This document shows positions 28,508-38,400 of a stretch of 64,000 nucleotides of DNA, in pieces; the first letter of the stretch is position 1, and each line of letters begins with the position of its first letter. Source of the DNA: Gammaproteobacteria bacterium (lineage in GTDB: Bacteria > Pseudomonadota > Gammaproteobacteria > RBG-16-57-12); NCBI GenBank assembly GCA_021647245.1, contig JAKIVC010000003.1, positions 54,451 to 118,450 of the forward strand. Direction: 5' to 3'. The position numbers and the translations under genes were made by a program. Below the pieces are notes generated by a model. The model saw only the letters and a list, made by a program, of their open reading frames with translations, was not told where the DNA came from and searched no databases.

Positions 28508-30460
28508 CTACTCTTTGCACTGAAGCCACAAATGACCAAAGTGATCTTTATAACAGCACCAGCCAGCAGCCAGATACGTCGTTGACACCGGGTCACTAAT
28601 TAAAGCAGGGCCTTGAATAACCTGGTCCACAGACAACTGCCCACGCTGCCACAGCGCCACCCCGGCATCATTCACCACGTGCGTGGAGGGTGGTGATAAA
28701 TCCGGCTGCGGAAATTGTGGCCGATCAACGTCACAACCCACTTTCACTCGCAGATTAACCACTTCAATCGGAAGCTCCAGCACATGCCCAAGGCGTTGCA
28801 GGTGCAGCTGATGAAATTGCTCTGCCAACTGCTCACGGGAGCCCCATGGAGTGTTTAAGTAGGCATTTTGTCCATGGTAGCGCAGATCCGCACTATAGCT
28901 CACCCTAATCTGCTCATCCAAAACACCTTCAGCTATAAGATCGGCACGCCCATCCTCTGCCATCTCATTATAGAGCTGCTCAACCGCAGAAGGGGTTATC
29001 TCTGGTAATAGCTGATTTAAAGTACGGGAGAGCCCGCGCTGTTTTGGTGCCACCAGCATACCCAGTGCAGAGAGCACACCCGAGTGAAGTGGCACCATGG
29101 CTCGATCCATGCCCAAAGATTCTGCAAGTGCACAAACATGTAGCCCACCGGCTCCGCCAAAGGATGTCAGCGTTAATGAACGAGGATCAACACCCCGCTG
29201 CACCGACATCACCCGCAGTGCTCGCGCCATATGTTCATTGGCAACATCAATAACACCCTTTGCCGCTGCCGTTCGGCTCGTCTCCATCCGCGACGCTAAA
29301 AGATCCATTTCACGCTCAGCCGCAGGCACATCCAGTCGCATACCACCACCCAGAAAAGCATCTGGCAGTAAACGGCCCAAAATAAGATTAGCATCACTGA
29401 CCGTTATTTCACGCCCGCCATTGCCATAGCAGACAGGGCCAGGCTCGGCCCCTGCCGATGCTGGCCCGACTTGCAACATCCCCCCTTCATCAACAGACGC
29501 AATGGAGCCACCCCCCGCACCAATAGTATGCATATCGACCATCGGCACAGCGACCGGATAGGGGCCAATCCGGCCTTCATTAGTCAGTGCAATATCACCA
29601 TCAATCAACGCCACATCCGTTGAGGTTCCACCCATATCGAATGTCAACATACGTCGGCAACCCGTCTGCTCACCAATAAATTTGGCCGCCGCCAACCCCC
29701 CGGCCGGCCCTGACAATAGCAAATGTACTGCTCTGTTCGCGGCCTGATCGATATCAATCGTCCCACCAGAGCTCTGCATCACCGAAAGAGTCGCCACATC
29801 CAGTGCCCCCTTAAGACGACTGAGATAGCGCTGCATCAGCGGCCCAACCCACGCATTTAGCCAAGTGGCCAAACCACGCTCATACTCACGATATTCGGGC
29901 AGTATGCGGGATGAGCGGGAGATAAAAATTCCATCAGGAATAACCGCCTCGACTCTTCGTTCAAATTGATCATCAACAAACGAAAAGAGCAGGTTAATTG
30001 CGACCGATTCGGGTTTAAGTACCCGCAGCTGTTGATGCAACCGTTCCAGCTCTGCATCCGTCAACACTTCAACCACACTGCCATCCGCAGCCAAGCGCCC
30101 GCCAACCTCCAAACAGAGTTCATGCGGCACCGGAGCAGAGCGGGGTTGCGGTGACAAGTTATAGAGCTCTGCACGATTTTGCCGGCCAATCGTCAACAGA
30201 TCAGCCAGCCCATGATTGGTAATATAGACCGTACGAACACCTTTCCCCTCCAGCACCGCATTGGTGGCGACAGTTGAGCCGTGCACGATCACCAGCTTTT
30301 CCAAGCGACTTCGGTCAGTCAGCCCAAGATCTTCGATGCCTTGTATAATCGCCACTTCGGGTGTAGCGGGAGTTGAAAGCACCTTATGCACCCGCAACTG
30401 CTCGCCATCGAACAATAGAAAATCGGTAAAAGTACCACCGGTATCAATGCCTAGCCACAT
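28508..30460 (-). CDS. Hydantoinase/oxoprolinase A-family protein
   Basis: A 650-residue protein of the HyuA/OplA ATP-dependent amidohydrolase family, which opens hydantoin or 5-oxoproline rings. Two ASKHA-type phosphate loops are seen: GIDTGGTFTDFLLF at the N-terminus and TFDMGGTSTDVALIDG near residue 280; other conserved parts are STVATNAVLEGKG, LLSGPAGGLAAA and SFGGAGGLHVCALA. The usual HyuB partner is not adjacent in the window, so activity may depend on a distant gene. Start at the ATG 30460 (MWLGIDTGG); a GTG at 30475 is in frame. Substrate unknown. Confidence 0.85.
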   Translation of the reverse strand: MWLGIDTGGTFTDFLLFDGEQLRVHKVLSTPATPEVAIIQGIEDLGLTDRSRLEKLVIVHGSTVATNAVLEGKGVRTVYITNHGLADLLTIGRQNRAELYNLSPQPRSAPVPHELCLEVGGRLAADGSVVEVLTDAELERLHQQLRVLKPESVAINLLFSFVDDQFERRVEAVIPDGIFISRSSRILPEYREYERGLATWLNAWVGPLMQRYLSRLKGALDVATLSVMQSSGGTIDIDQAANRAVHLLLSGPAGGLAAAKFIGEQTGCRRMLTFDMGGTSTDVALIDGDIALTNEGRIGPYPVAVPMVDMHTIGAGGGSIASVDEGGMLQVGPASAGAEPGPVCYGNGGREITVSDANLILGRLLPDAFLGGGMRLDVPAAEREMDLLASRMETSRTAAAKGVIDVANEHMARALRVMSVQRGVDPRSLTLTSFGGAGGLHVCALAESLGMDRAMVPLHSGVLSALGMLVAPKQRGLSRTLNQLLPEITPSAVEQLYNEMAEDGRADLIAEGVLDEQIRVSYSADLRYHGQNAYLNTPWGSREQLAEQFHQLHLQRLGHVLELPIEVVNLRVKVGCDVDRPQFPQPDLSPPSTHVVNDAGVALWQRGQLSVDQVIQGPALISDPVSTTYLAAGWCCYKDHFGHLWLQCKE

Positions 30461-30577
30461 TTTATCTCTCTTCACTCAACCTTAACTCCCAGGCACGGTT
30501 TCAGTTAACACTATGATTTTTGGGTGTTCCAATCTATCATAGAAAACCAATTTCAGTCTGATCAGTAAACTTAAAAA

Positions 30578-31549
30578 ATGGATCAATTAGTACACCAACC
30601 CACGGCCCCGTTATTGCGAGTCGACGCGCTTTCTCGCCACTATGGGTCGATTAAAGCGGTCGATGGAATTAGTTTCTCTCTCGAGCGTGGCGAAGTCCTC
30701 GGTTTCCTCGGCCCCAACGGAGCCGGCAAGTCCACCACCATGAAGATGATCACGGGCAATCTGGCTCCCACTTCGGGCAGCGTAACAATAGATGGCTACG
30801 ATATATTAAATGACCCCAAACAGGCCAAAGCAGCCCTGGGGTTTTTACCTGAAAATCCACCGCTCTATAAAGAACTCATGGTCGATGAGTACCTTCACTA
30901 TGCCGCACGCCTCAACCGTATTGCTAAGCCATATATTAGTGCTGCTGTAGACAGCTGCAAGCAGCGCTGTGGCCTTGAACAGATGGGCAAGCGGCTAATT
31001 GCCAACCTGTCCAAAGGTTACCAGCAGCGGGTAGGCATTGCCCAGGCGATCATCCACAGCCCTGCTCTAGTGCTGCTTGATGAGCCTACCGTTGGCCTCG
31101 ATCCCATCCAGATCCGTGAAATCAGACAACTTATTCGTGAGCTGGGTCAAACACACAGCGTTATTCTTTCCACCCATATTTTACCCGAAGTGCAAGCCAC
31201 CTGTGACCGGGTACAGATCATCAAGCAGGGAAAACTTGTCTTCAATGACAGCATCGAAAACTTGAGCCAGCGGATGCAAACCACCGCGCTGTTGTTGCGT
31301 TTCAAACAGCCACCAGCAACCTCTGAAATACTTTCACTGACTGGGGTTCAGGATGTTGAATCGGTAGATGAAAATACGCGACGAATTCACTTTTTAGCCG
31401 AGCAGGATCCGACAGAAATACTGGTCAGCACCTCCGTAAGTGAAGGGTGGGGAATCTATGAGCTCACTCCGGAGCGCATGAGTTTAGAAGAGGTATTTGT
31501 CGATCTCACCTGCCGCGAGCCTCATCATGATAAGGTCGTCCAACCATGA
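30578..31549 (+). CDS. ABC transporter ATP-binding protein (GldA-like)
   Basis: A 323-residue ABC ATPase with Walker A GPNGAGKSTTMKMITG, signature LSKGYQQRVGIAQA, Walker B LVLLDEPTVGLDP and switch His (LSTHILPE). The C-terminal 100 residues form the extra domain common in exporters of this type. Together with the next three genes it forms a cassette related to the gliding-motility Gld ABC exporter, but such cassettes are common in non-gliding proteobacteria, where the cargo is unknown. It overlaps the permease by 4 bp. Confidence 0.9.
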   Translation: MDQLVHQPTAPLLRVDALSRHYGSIKAVDGISFSLERGEVLGFLGPNGAGKSTTMKMITGNLAPTSGSVTIDGYDILNDPKQAKAALGFLPENPPLYKELMVDEYLHYAARLNRIAKPYISAAVDSCKQRCGLEQMGKRLIANLSKGYQQRVGIAQAIIHSPALVLLDEPTVGLDPIQIREIRQLIRELGQTHSVILSTHILPEVQATCDRVQIIKQGKLVFNDSIENLSQRMQTTALLLRFKQPPATSEILSLTGVQDVESVDENTRRIHFLAEQDPTEILVSTSVSEGWGIYELTPERMSLEEVFVDLTCREPHHDKVVQP

Positions 31550-32295
31550 TGATATTCACCCTGGCAGGCCGAGAGCTGCGCAGTCTATTTTTATCGCCCC
31601 TCGCATGGGCAATATTAGCCGTTGTTCAGCTAATTTTAGGTTTCATGTTTCTCTCTCAGCTCGACACTTTGCTCCAGTGGCAGGCACAAATCGCACTGCT
31701 CGAAAATGCGCCTGGAACCACCGAAATAATGGTTGCGCCACTACTGGGCAATGCGGCCATTGTACTGCTGTTGGTTGTCCCCTTGCTCACCATGCGACTC
31801 ATCAGTGAGGAGCGTCGCAACCAGACACTGCCACTGCTCTTCTCTGCACCTATTTCCATGAGTGAAATCGTAATTGGAAAGTACCTGGGCATTCTCAGCT
31901 TTATGTTGATCATGGTGATGTTAATCGCACTGATGCCGCTCTCCCTGTTGTTGGGTGGCAACCTGGATATTGGCATGCTCGCCGCAGGGCTGCTCGGCCT
32001 CACACTCATGCTGGCAAGTTTCTCCGCCATCGGCCTCTATATTTCCAGCCTCACCAGCTACCCCACAGTGGCGGCGGTTATCACCTTTGGCGCACTGTTA
32101 CTGCTCTGGATTATCAACTGGGCAAGCAACAGTGACCCCAACGGGTTACTGGCCTACCTCTCAATGCTGCACCATCTACAACCCCTCTTAAGAGGGGTTG
32201 TTAGCAGTGCCGATATCGCCTATTTCTTACTCTTCATTTTCTCTTTTCTGGTATTGGCGATTCGTCGTCTGGATGCCGACCGTCTGCAACCTTAA
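31546..32295 (+). CDS. ABC transporter permease (GldF-like)
   Basis: A 249-residue ABC-2 type permease with about six transmembrane helices: 15-35, 60-85, 105-130, 140-160, 170-195 and 225-245. The segment LISEERRNQTLPLLFSAPIS is typical of the ABC-2 family. It carries an odd 24-bp perfect palindrome in its coding sequence (32178-32201). It works with the upstream ATPase and the downstream GldG-like protein. Confidence 0.88.
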   Translation: MMIFTLAGRELRSLFLSPLAWAILAVVQLILGFMFLSQLDTLLQWQAQIALLENAPGTTEIMVAPLLGNAAIVLLLVVPLLTMRLISEERRNQTLPLLFSAPISMSEIVIGKYLGILSFMLIMVMLIALMPLSLLLGGNLDIGMLAAGLLGLTLMLASFSAIGLYISSLTSYPTVAAVITFGALLLLWIINWASNSDPNGLLAYLSMLHHLQPLLRGVVSSADIAYFLLFIFSFLVLAIRRLDADRLQP

Positions 32296-32315
32296 AGAAG
32301 CTGAATTGACCTGAC

Positions 32316-33659
32316 ATGGCTAATTTACACCCCACAAAAAACCAATCACGCCTACAAAACCTGGTATTTATCGTACTGTTCCTCTCCATTATTGCCCTGC
32401 TGGCCTGGCTCAGTACCCGCTACACCCTGGAGTCAGACTGGACAAACAACAGCCGCAACACGCTCTCTGAAGCCTCGATCCAGTTACTCGCCACTCTCAA
32501 CAAACCGGTAGAAATAGAGGCATTCGTCAGAGAAGGCGATCTGGAGCGGGAGGCCGTCAGCGACCTGATCTCCCGCTACCAACGCCATAAAGCGGATATA
32601 ACATTACACTTTATCAATCCCGATACCGAACCGAAAAAAGTCCGTGAGCAAGGCATTACGGTAGTAGGTGAGCTGGTTATTCACTATGACAAAAAGCGCG
32701 AAAACATCAAACTCAGCTCCGAAGAGAGCATCACCAACGCCCTTCAGCGCTTAGCGCGTGCCGATGAACGCTGGATTGTTTTTCTGTCCGGTCATGGCGA
32801 ACGAGACCCCCTGGGTGAAGCCAATTTTCATATCGGCGAGTGGGGGTCACAGCTGCAAAAAAAGGGTTTCCAGCTACAGAAAATTAACCTCAGCACTCAC
32901 CCTGAGATTCCTGACAACACCGCCGTTTTAGTCATTGCCGATCCACAAACCCCGCTGTTACCCGGCGAAATAACCATGATACAACGCTATATTGAACAAG
33001 GCGGGAACCTGCTATGGCTACTGGAACCCGAGCAACAAACCAACCTGCAACCACTGGCTGAGCAATTGAGCATCGAAATACTGCCGGGAACAGTGGTCGA
33101 CCCAACGGGGCAACTACTGGGCATTAACGACCCACGCTTTGCCATTGTCAGCGAATATTCACAGCACCCCATAACGGCACAAATGGAGGCACTTACCCTC
33201 TTCCCGCAGGCGGGTGGGCTGCTAGTAAAAAATGAGAGCCTCTGGAAAACCAACACACTCCTCACCACCCTGGCACGCAGTTGGCTTGAGCAGGATGAGA
33301 TCATTGAGGTTGTCGATTTCAATAGCGAAAAAGATCACCCTGGTCCCATCATCCTGGGTCTCACCATGACCCGACAATCAGCAGAGCGTGAACAGCGTAT
33401 GGTGGTTATTCACGATGCCGACTTTATCTCCAACAGCTATTTAGGCAATGGCGGCAACCTTGACCTTGGTGTAAACATTATCAACTGGCTCAGCCATGAC
33501 GACCGCTTTGTCGCCATTCCAACTAAAAGCCGCAATGACAATCAGCTGGAACTCAGCACCCTTGATCAAGCCATTATTGGCTTTAGTTTTTTGTTGATCA
33601 TCCCGGCGGGGTTACTGGTGGCGGGTGTTTGGATCTGGCTAAGACGCAGGAAGCGCTGA
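32316..33659 (+). CDS. GldG-family ABC transporter auxiliary protein
   Basis: A 447-residue protein with one N-terminal transmembrane helix (FIVLFLSIIALLAWLST), a large extracytoplasmic region that matches the GldG/DUF4350-type fold (LNKPVEIEAFVREGD, DERWIVFLSGHGERDP, IEQGGNLLWLLEPEQ) and a C-terminal helix (IIGFSFLLIIPAGLLVAGVWIW) followed by a basic tail. In the family it is the substrate-facing component of the exporter. Its stop overlaps the start of the next gene (TGATG). Confidence 0.85.
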   Translation: MANLHPTKNQSRLQNLVFIVLFLSIIALLAWLSTRYTLESDWTNNSRNTLSEASIQLLATLNKPVEIEAFVREGDLEREAVSDLISRYQRHKADITLHFINPDTEPKKVREQGITVVGELVIHYDKKRENIKLSSEESITNALQRLARADERWIVFLSGHGERDPLGEANFHIGEWGSQLQKKGFQLQKINLSTHPEIPDNTAVLVIADPQTPLLPGEITMIQRYIEQGGNLLWLLEPEQQTNLQPLAEQLSIEILPGTVVDPTGQLLGINDPRFAIVSEYSQHPITAQMEALTLFPQAGGLLVKNESLWKTNTLLTTLARSWLEQDEIIEVVDFNSEKDHPGPIILGLTMTRQSAEREQRMVVIHDADFISNSYLGNGGNLDLGVNIINWLSHDDRFVAIPTKSRNDNQLELSTLDQAIIGFSFLLIIPAGLLVAGVWIWLRRRKR

Positions 33660-34513
33660 TGCACACCAAGAACCTACTCAATATTTCACTGCTCTTCACG
33701 CTGGCGCTGCTGTTAACCATCACTTTCTGGCCAGCCGACACACCAACACTCGGCACGCCCACCACGGTTGCACCTCTGTTAGATCGTGAGTCGGTCAACA
33801 CCATAACCGTTACCCGGCAAGGCTACCCCAGCATCGTTCTGCATAAAAAAGAGCAACAGTGGTGGCTACAAAACCCACCGCTAGCCGCTAAAAAACCCCT
33901 GGTTACCGAACTATTGGCACTGCTGGAGAGTGATAGCCTTATTCAATATCCACTCAGTGAAATAAACCCTCAACAAGTTGGTCTTGAGAAACCATCACTC
34001 TGCATCGAATATAACCGGCAACAAGCCTGTTTTGGTGACCGCAACCCATTAAACCAGTTGCGATACCTCCAGTTCGGAACTCATGTTCACATGATCTATG
34101 ACACCCTCTCTCATCAACTCAGCGGCGCGTCACATGACTATGTATCACCCCGCCTGCTACCTGAGGGCGCACACATAACGGCTCTCACACTGGACAATCT
34201 AACGCTACAGCACAACCAAGGCAGATGGCAGGTCACACCACAACCAGAGCACTACTCAGCAGATCAGGTCCAGCAACTGCTCGACCATTGGCAGCACGCC
34301 CGTGCACTATTAGTCGCGCCTTACCAGACAACCGATAGTGAAGCCAGCATGACAGTAGCTTTTGAAAATCAGAAGAGCATCCAGTTCGAACTCGTCAGCA
34401 GCGACCCGGAACTGATCCTTGCTCGCCCAGATCTGGGCATTCAATATCACCTGAATGAAGGCAGCCTGGCTCAACTGACGCGCCTCCCCACTATAAAAGT
34501 AGCAAGTGAATAG
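33659..34513 (+). CDS. DUF4340-type protein of the ABC cassette
   Basis: A 284-residue protein with an N-terminal signal anchor (LLNISLLFTLALLLTITFW) and an extracytoplasmic DUF4340-like part, in which short repeats of the type ITVTRQGYPSIVLHKKEQQWWL and ITALTLDNLTLQHNQGRWQV (quoted in part) recur. Start chosen at the ATG that overlaps the previous stop; an ATG at 33629 lies inside the GldG-like gene. Always found beside GldG-like proteins; its precise role is not known. Confidence 0.8.
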   Translation: MHTKNLLNISLLFTLALLLTITFWPADTPTLGTPTTVAPLLDRESVNTITVTRQGYPSIVLHKKEQQWWLQNPPLAAKKPLVTELLALLESDSLIQYPLSEINPQQVGLEKPSLCIEYNRQQACFGDRNPLNQLRYLQFGTHVHMIYDTLSHQLSGASHDYVSPRLLPEGAHITALTLDNLTLQHNQGRWQVTPQPEHYSADQVQQLLDHWQHARALLVAPYQTTDSEASMTVAFENQKSIQFELVSSDPELILARPDLGIQYHLNEGSLAQLTRLPTIKVASE

Positions 34514-34516
34514 CCC

Positions 34517-35332
34517 GTGCCTGAATTACCGGAAGTAGAGACGGTTCGTCGCGGAATAACGCCCCACATGGAAGGTGAACGCGTCAAGGAGGTGATTATT
34601 CGCCATCCAACGCTACGCTGGCCAATCCCCACTGAACTGATACAAATGTTGCCCGAAAAGAGACTACACAGCATCGAGCGAAGAGCCAAATATCTGCTGC
34701 TAAACTTCTCCCATGGCACACTAATACTTCATCTTGGCATGTCAGGTACCCTGCGCATATTGCCACCTCAAACCCCCATAAAAAAGCATGATCACTTTGA
34801 CTTGATAATGGAGAACGGTCAGTGCCTGCGTCTAAATGATCCACGCCGTTTTGGTGCAGTGCTCTGGACCGCACAGCCGGCCTCACAGCATCCGCTTATA
34901 AGAGATCTTGGCCCAGAACCTCTCGAAGAGCAGTTCAACGGCAACCACCTGCATCAAATATCCCGGAAACGAAAAATAGCCATCAAACAGTTTTTAATGG
35001 ACAACAAAGTTGTGGTGGGAGTGGGTAACATTTATGCCAATGAGTCACTGTTTCTCTGTGGAGTCGACCCACGGCGAAAAGCTTCCAGCATCACTAAAAG
35101 CCACTGCCACCAGCTAGCAACCACTATCAAAACCGTGCTGAAAGAGGCTATAAAACAGGGCGGAACCACCCTAAGTGACTTCACTCAAAGCGACGGAAAG
35201 CCAGGTTATTTTCAGCAACAGCTACAGGTATACGGGCGTACAGACCAGCCTTGCACCCACTGCCATACACCTATTAAGCAAATCACACAGGGGCAACGAT
35301 CAAGCTTTTTTTGCCCTCAATGTCAAAACTAG
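34517..35332 (+). CDS. mutM: Formamidopyrimidine-DNA glycosylase
   Basis: MutM (Fpg) removes 8-oxoguanine and ring-opened purines from DNA and nicks the abasic site. The catalytic N-terminal proline-glutamate is intact (MPELPEVETVRRG) after a GTG start at 34517. The H2TH region (GVGNIYANESLF) and the C-terminal zinc finger (CTHCHTPI...CPQC) are complete. Length 271 residues is normal. It follows the ABC cassette by 3 bp and may be co-transcribed. Confidence 0.97.
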   Translation: MPELPEVETVRRGITPHMEGERVKEVIIRHPTLRWPIPTELIQMLPEKRLHSIERRAKYLLLNFSHGTLILHLGMSGTLRILPPQTPIKKHDHFDLIMENGQCLRLNDPRRFGAVLWTAQPASQHPLIRDLGPEPLEEQFNGNHLHQISRKRKIAIKQFLMDNKVVVGVGNIYANESLFLCGVDPRRKASSITKSHCHQLATTIKTVLKEAIKQGGTTLSDFTQSDGKPGYFQQQLQVYGRTDQPCTHCHTPIKQITQGQRSSFFCPQCQN

Positions 35333-35361
35333 TACATCAACCCTCTTATATTGCCTAGTCA

Positions 35362-35458
35362 GCGATTCTGTGGCATTTCGCATCAAGGCAGAGCTCGCAG
35401 GGAATGGTTACTCCCTCAACAAGTGCTATAGCGCCGAGGCGGAGTGCCACAGAAACGC
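35362..35458. repeat. Long imperfect inverted repeat between mutM and the GGDEF-EAL gene
   Basis: Arms GCGATTCTGTGGCA (35362-35375) and, on the opposite strand, GCGTTTCTGTGGCA (35445-35458) match at 13 of 14, separated by about 69 bp that includes a small GGGA...TCCC hairpin (35400-35415). It fills the convergent gap after mutM and could be a bidirectional terminator (no T-run), a REP-like element or a structured RNA. A second copy was not found in this window. Confidence 0.45.
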
Positions 35459-35474
35459 CCGAAGGGTTAATATA

Positions 35475-38400
35475 CTAGATCTCCTCAAGGGGGATCGGCT
35501 CGCCGATATAGTAGCCTTGAGCATAATCGACCTCCAGCGCCACCAAGCAATCCAAAACAGCCTGACTCTCAACAAATTCTGCAATGGTCTTGAGACCCAT
35601 AACCTGGCCAATATTGTTGATCGCCTCAACCATTGCGTAATCAATTGAGTCATCCGCCATATCACGCACAAACAGGCCATCAATCTTGAGGTAATCCACC
35701 GGTAGGTTTTTCAAATAGCTGAAGGATGAGACACCGCAACCAAAATCATCCAGTGCAAACTTGCACCCAGAAGCACGCAGCGCCTTGATAAATTCACGCG
35801 CACGGGCAAGGTTGGCCACCGCCGCTGTTTCGGTAATCTCAAAACAGATACAGTGGTGTGGCAACTCATGCCGTGCTATCTGCTCCTGGATATAGTCAAG
35901 AAAACCATCATCGCCAATCGACATACCCGAAAGGTTGATCGCAAAAACACACGCTTCTCCCGGATTTTTCTTGAGATATTTTGCTAAAACAGACAACCCT
36001 CTTTCAATCACCCAGCGATCAACACTGGCAATCAAACCATAACGCTCAGCAGCGGGTAGAAATGCACCCGGGGGAATTAAAGCACCGTTATCATCCACCA
36101 TGCGTAACAGCAGCTCATAGTGCGCACTACCACCATCCTCCTTCAATGCCTTGATCTTTTGCAGGTGCAGGACAAATCGATCCTCTGCAATCGCTTTGCT
36201 AATCAGCGTTACCCACTGCATTTCACCATGACGTTGCTTAAGCTCCGTATCACTGGCTTCATAAAGGTGGTAACGATTTCGTCCGCCATCCTTAGCCGCA
36301 TAACATGCAATATCCGCCGCACTCATGATAGATGCCACACTCTCTGAATTTTCATCCAGCATCACCAAGCCAATACTGACACCCACTTCAAATGTTTTAT
36401 CTTCCCAGATAAAACGAAACTCTCGCACAATACCTAACAGTGCGAGGGCAATCTTCTTGGCATGATCCAGTGAGCAACTATTAAGTATTACTCCAAACTC
36501 ATCTCCGCCAAGACGAGCCAGCATATCAGTCGCCCGCATCTTTTCACGCAACAGTGATGTAAGCTGCTGCAATAACGCATCACCCGCCACATGGCCACAG
36601 GTATCGTTAACCACTTTAAACTGGTCAAGATCAAGAAACAGCACCGCATGCTCAACACCGGTATTGCGCGCAAGATTAAGCGACTCCTCCAGCTTCCTTT
36701 CAAAAACCAAACGGTTGAAAAGCCCGGTTAACGCATCATGGTTTGCCTGATGTAACAGCTGTTTGCGCAGCCTGCGCTCTTCACTCACATCCCTGAAAAC
36801 CACCACAATACCGGTTACATTGCCATAGTTATCCAGCATCGGAGCAATGGTGCTCTCAATCGCCACCATCTCATCACGACGATTCAGTAAGTTCATACTG
36901 TGGTTCACATTCAGTTGGCCACAATAACCTTGATCAATACACTCCTTAAGCAACCCAGAATCCATCCGCTCACCCTTCTCGTCAAAGAATGGCAACACCT
37001 CCTCCATATCGCGCCCAATAACCTCAAAAGATGACCAGCCAGTCACCCGCTCAGCGGCGGGATTGAAATAGGCGATTTGCCCTAGGGTATCCACGGTCAC
37101 CACCGCTTCTGCAATTGATCGTAATGTTACCTGCAGTCGCTCTTTCTCCTGAAACAGCTCCTCTGTACGATATTTGACTCGCGCCTCCAGCTTAACGTGC
37201 GCCTCGCGCAACACCTGCTCGGTACGTTTCCGCTCAGTAATATCCTTAGCAACACATACCGCGCCATCCACCTCACCATCGGCACCGTAAATATGAGAAA
37301 AGGAGAGTAACACCGGCACAAAACTTCCAGTACGTGTGATCAGGTACTTCTCCTGATCATTAAAGTCATAATCTTCCATCAAGAATGAGAGCTGTTCACC
37401 TTTGCAGTCCGGGGTATCACTGCAAACCAGGCTAAGCGGAAAACCGATCACATCATCCCGCGCCGGATAGTTTAATAATTTCAGCGCCGCATCATTCACA
37501 TGCTCTATGCGGTAATCCACCCCGACCACAAAAAGAGCATCCCCCATGGTGCGAAGAATGTTTTCATTGTATTCATTAGCGTTAATGAGCTTTGACTGGG
37601 AGTCAAAGAGATAATCCACCATACGGTTAAATGAACGCCCCAGCTGCGCAACTTCATCGTTGGAACGCGGCACCTTAACCTTCTTAAAATGCCCCTCAGA
37701 AAGTAGTTGTGCCGATTCAGAAAGCAGGCGAATCGGGCGAATAATAACTCGCTGCATTAACCATGAAAGTACAAAGAATATTGCAATCGCCACCGTCGCC
37801 ACAATAAGACGCATGGTATGAGAGAGCTCAGCAACCTTATCGAGTGCCGGCTGCATATCCTTAACCAGACGCACCACACCAATAACCTCATCACCGCCCA
37901 AAAAGAATACCGGTTCTAAGCGCTGGTAATAGCCGACATCGTCGCCACCCGACTCATGGGCGACACCTGAATTAAACACATGTTTGATAGATGAAGAGAG
38001 GATAACAGGGTCTACTAACTGCTGATCAGCATAAGACTGTAGCAACATAATTTGTTCATTATAAACCTCCAGAGTCATCACCTCTGGAAGATCACGAACC
38101 TGGGTTACCAGCTTATTAAGAAAGCGTTTGTTCTCCTTCTTATGGTGGAGAATTTCTGCCATATGTGCCCGGGTAGCTTGAGTAACATCCTCCTCGCTAC
38201 TACTGGATTTCGCCGAGGCAAATGAGACCATCACCACTGCGACCACCCCATCATGCCCGCCCACCACCGCATAGAGGCGCTGAAACCCCTCCTTTTCAGA
38301 AAAAATATCTTGCGGCAGAGCTGTTTCAAAAACAGCTGCAATCCTGGAAGAGAGCGCACCTTTCGGCTCAAATGGGGTCAGCTGGGGAGTGGTACTGGCA

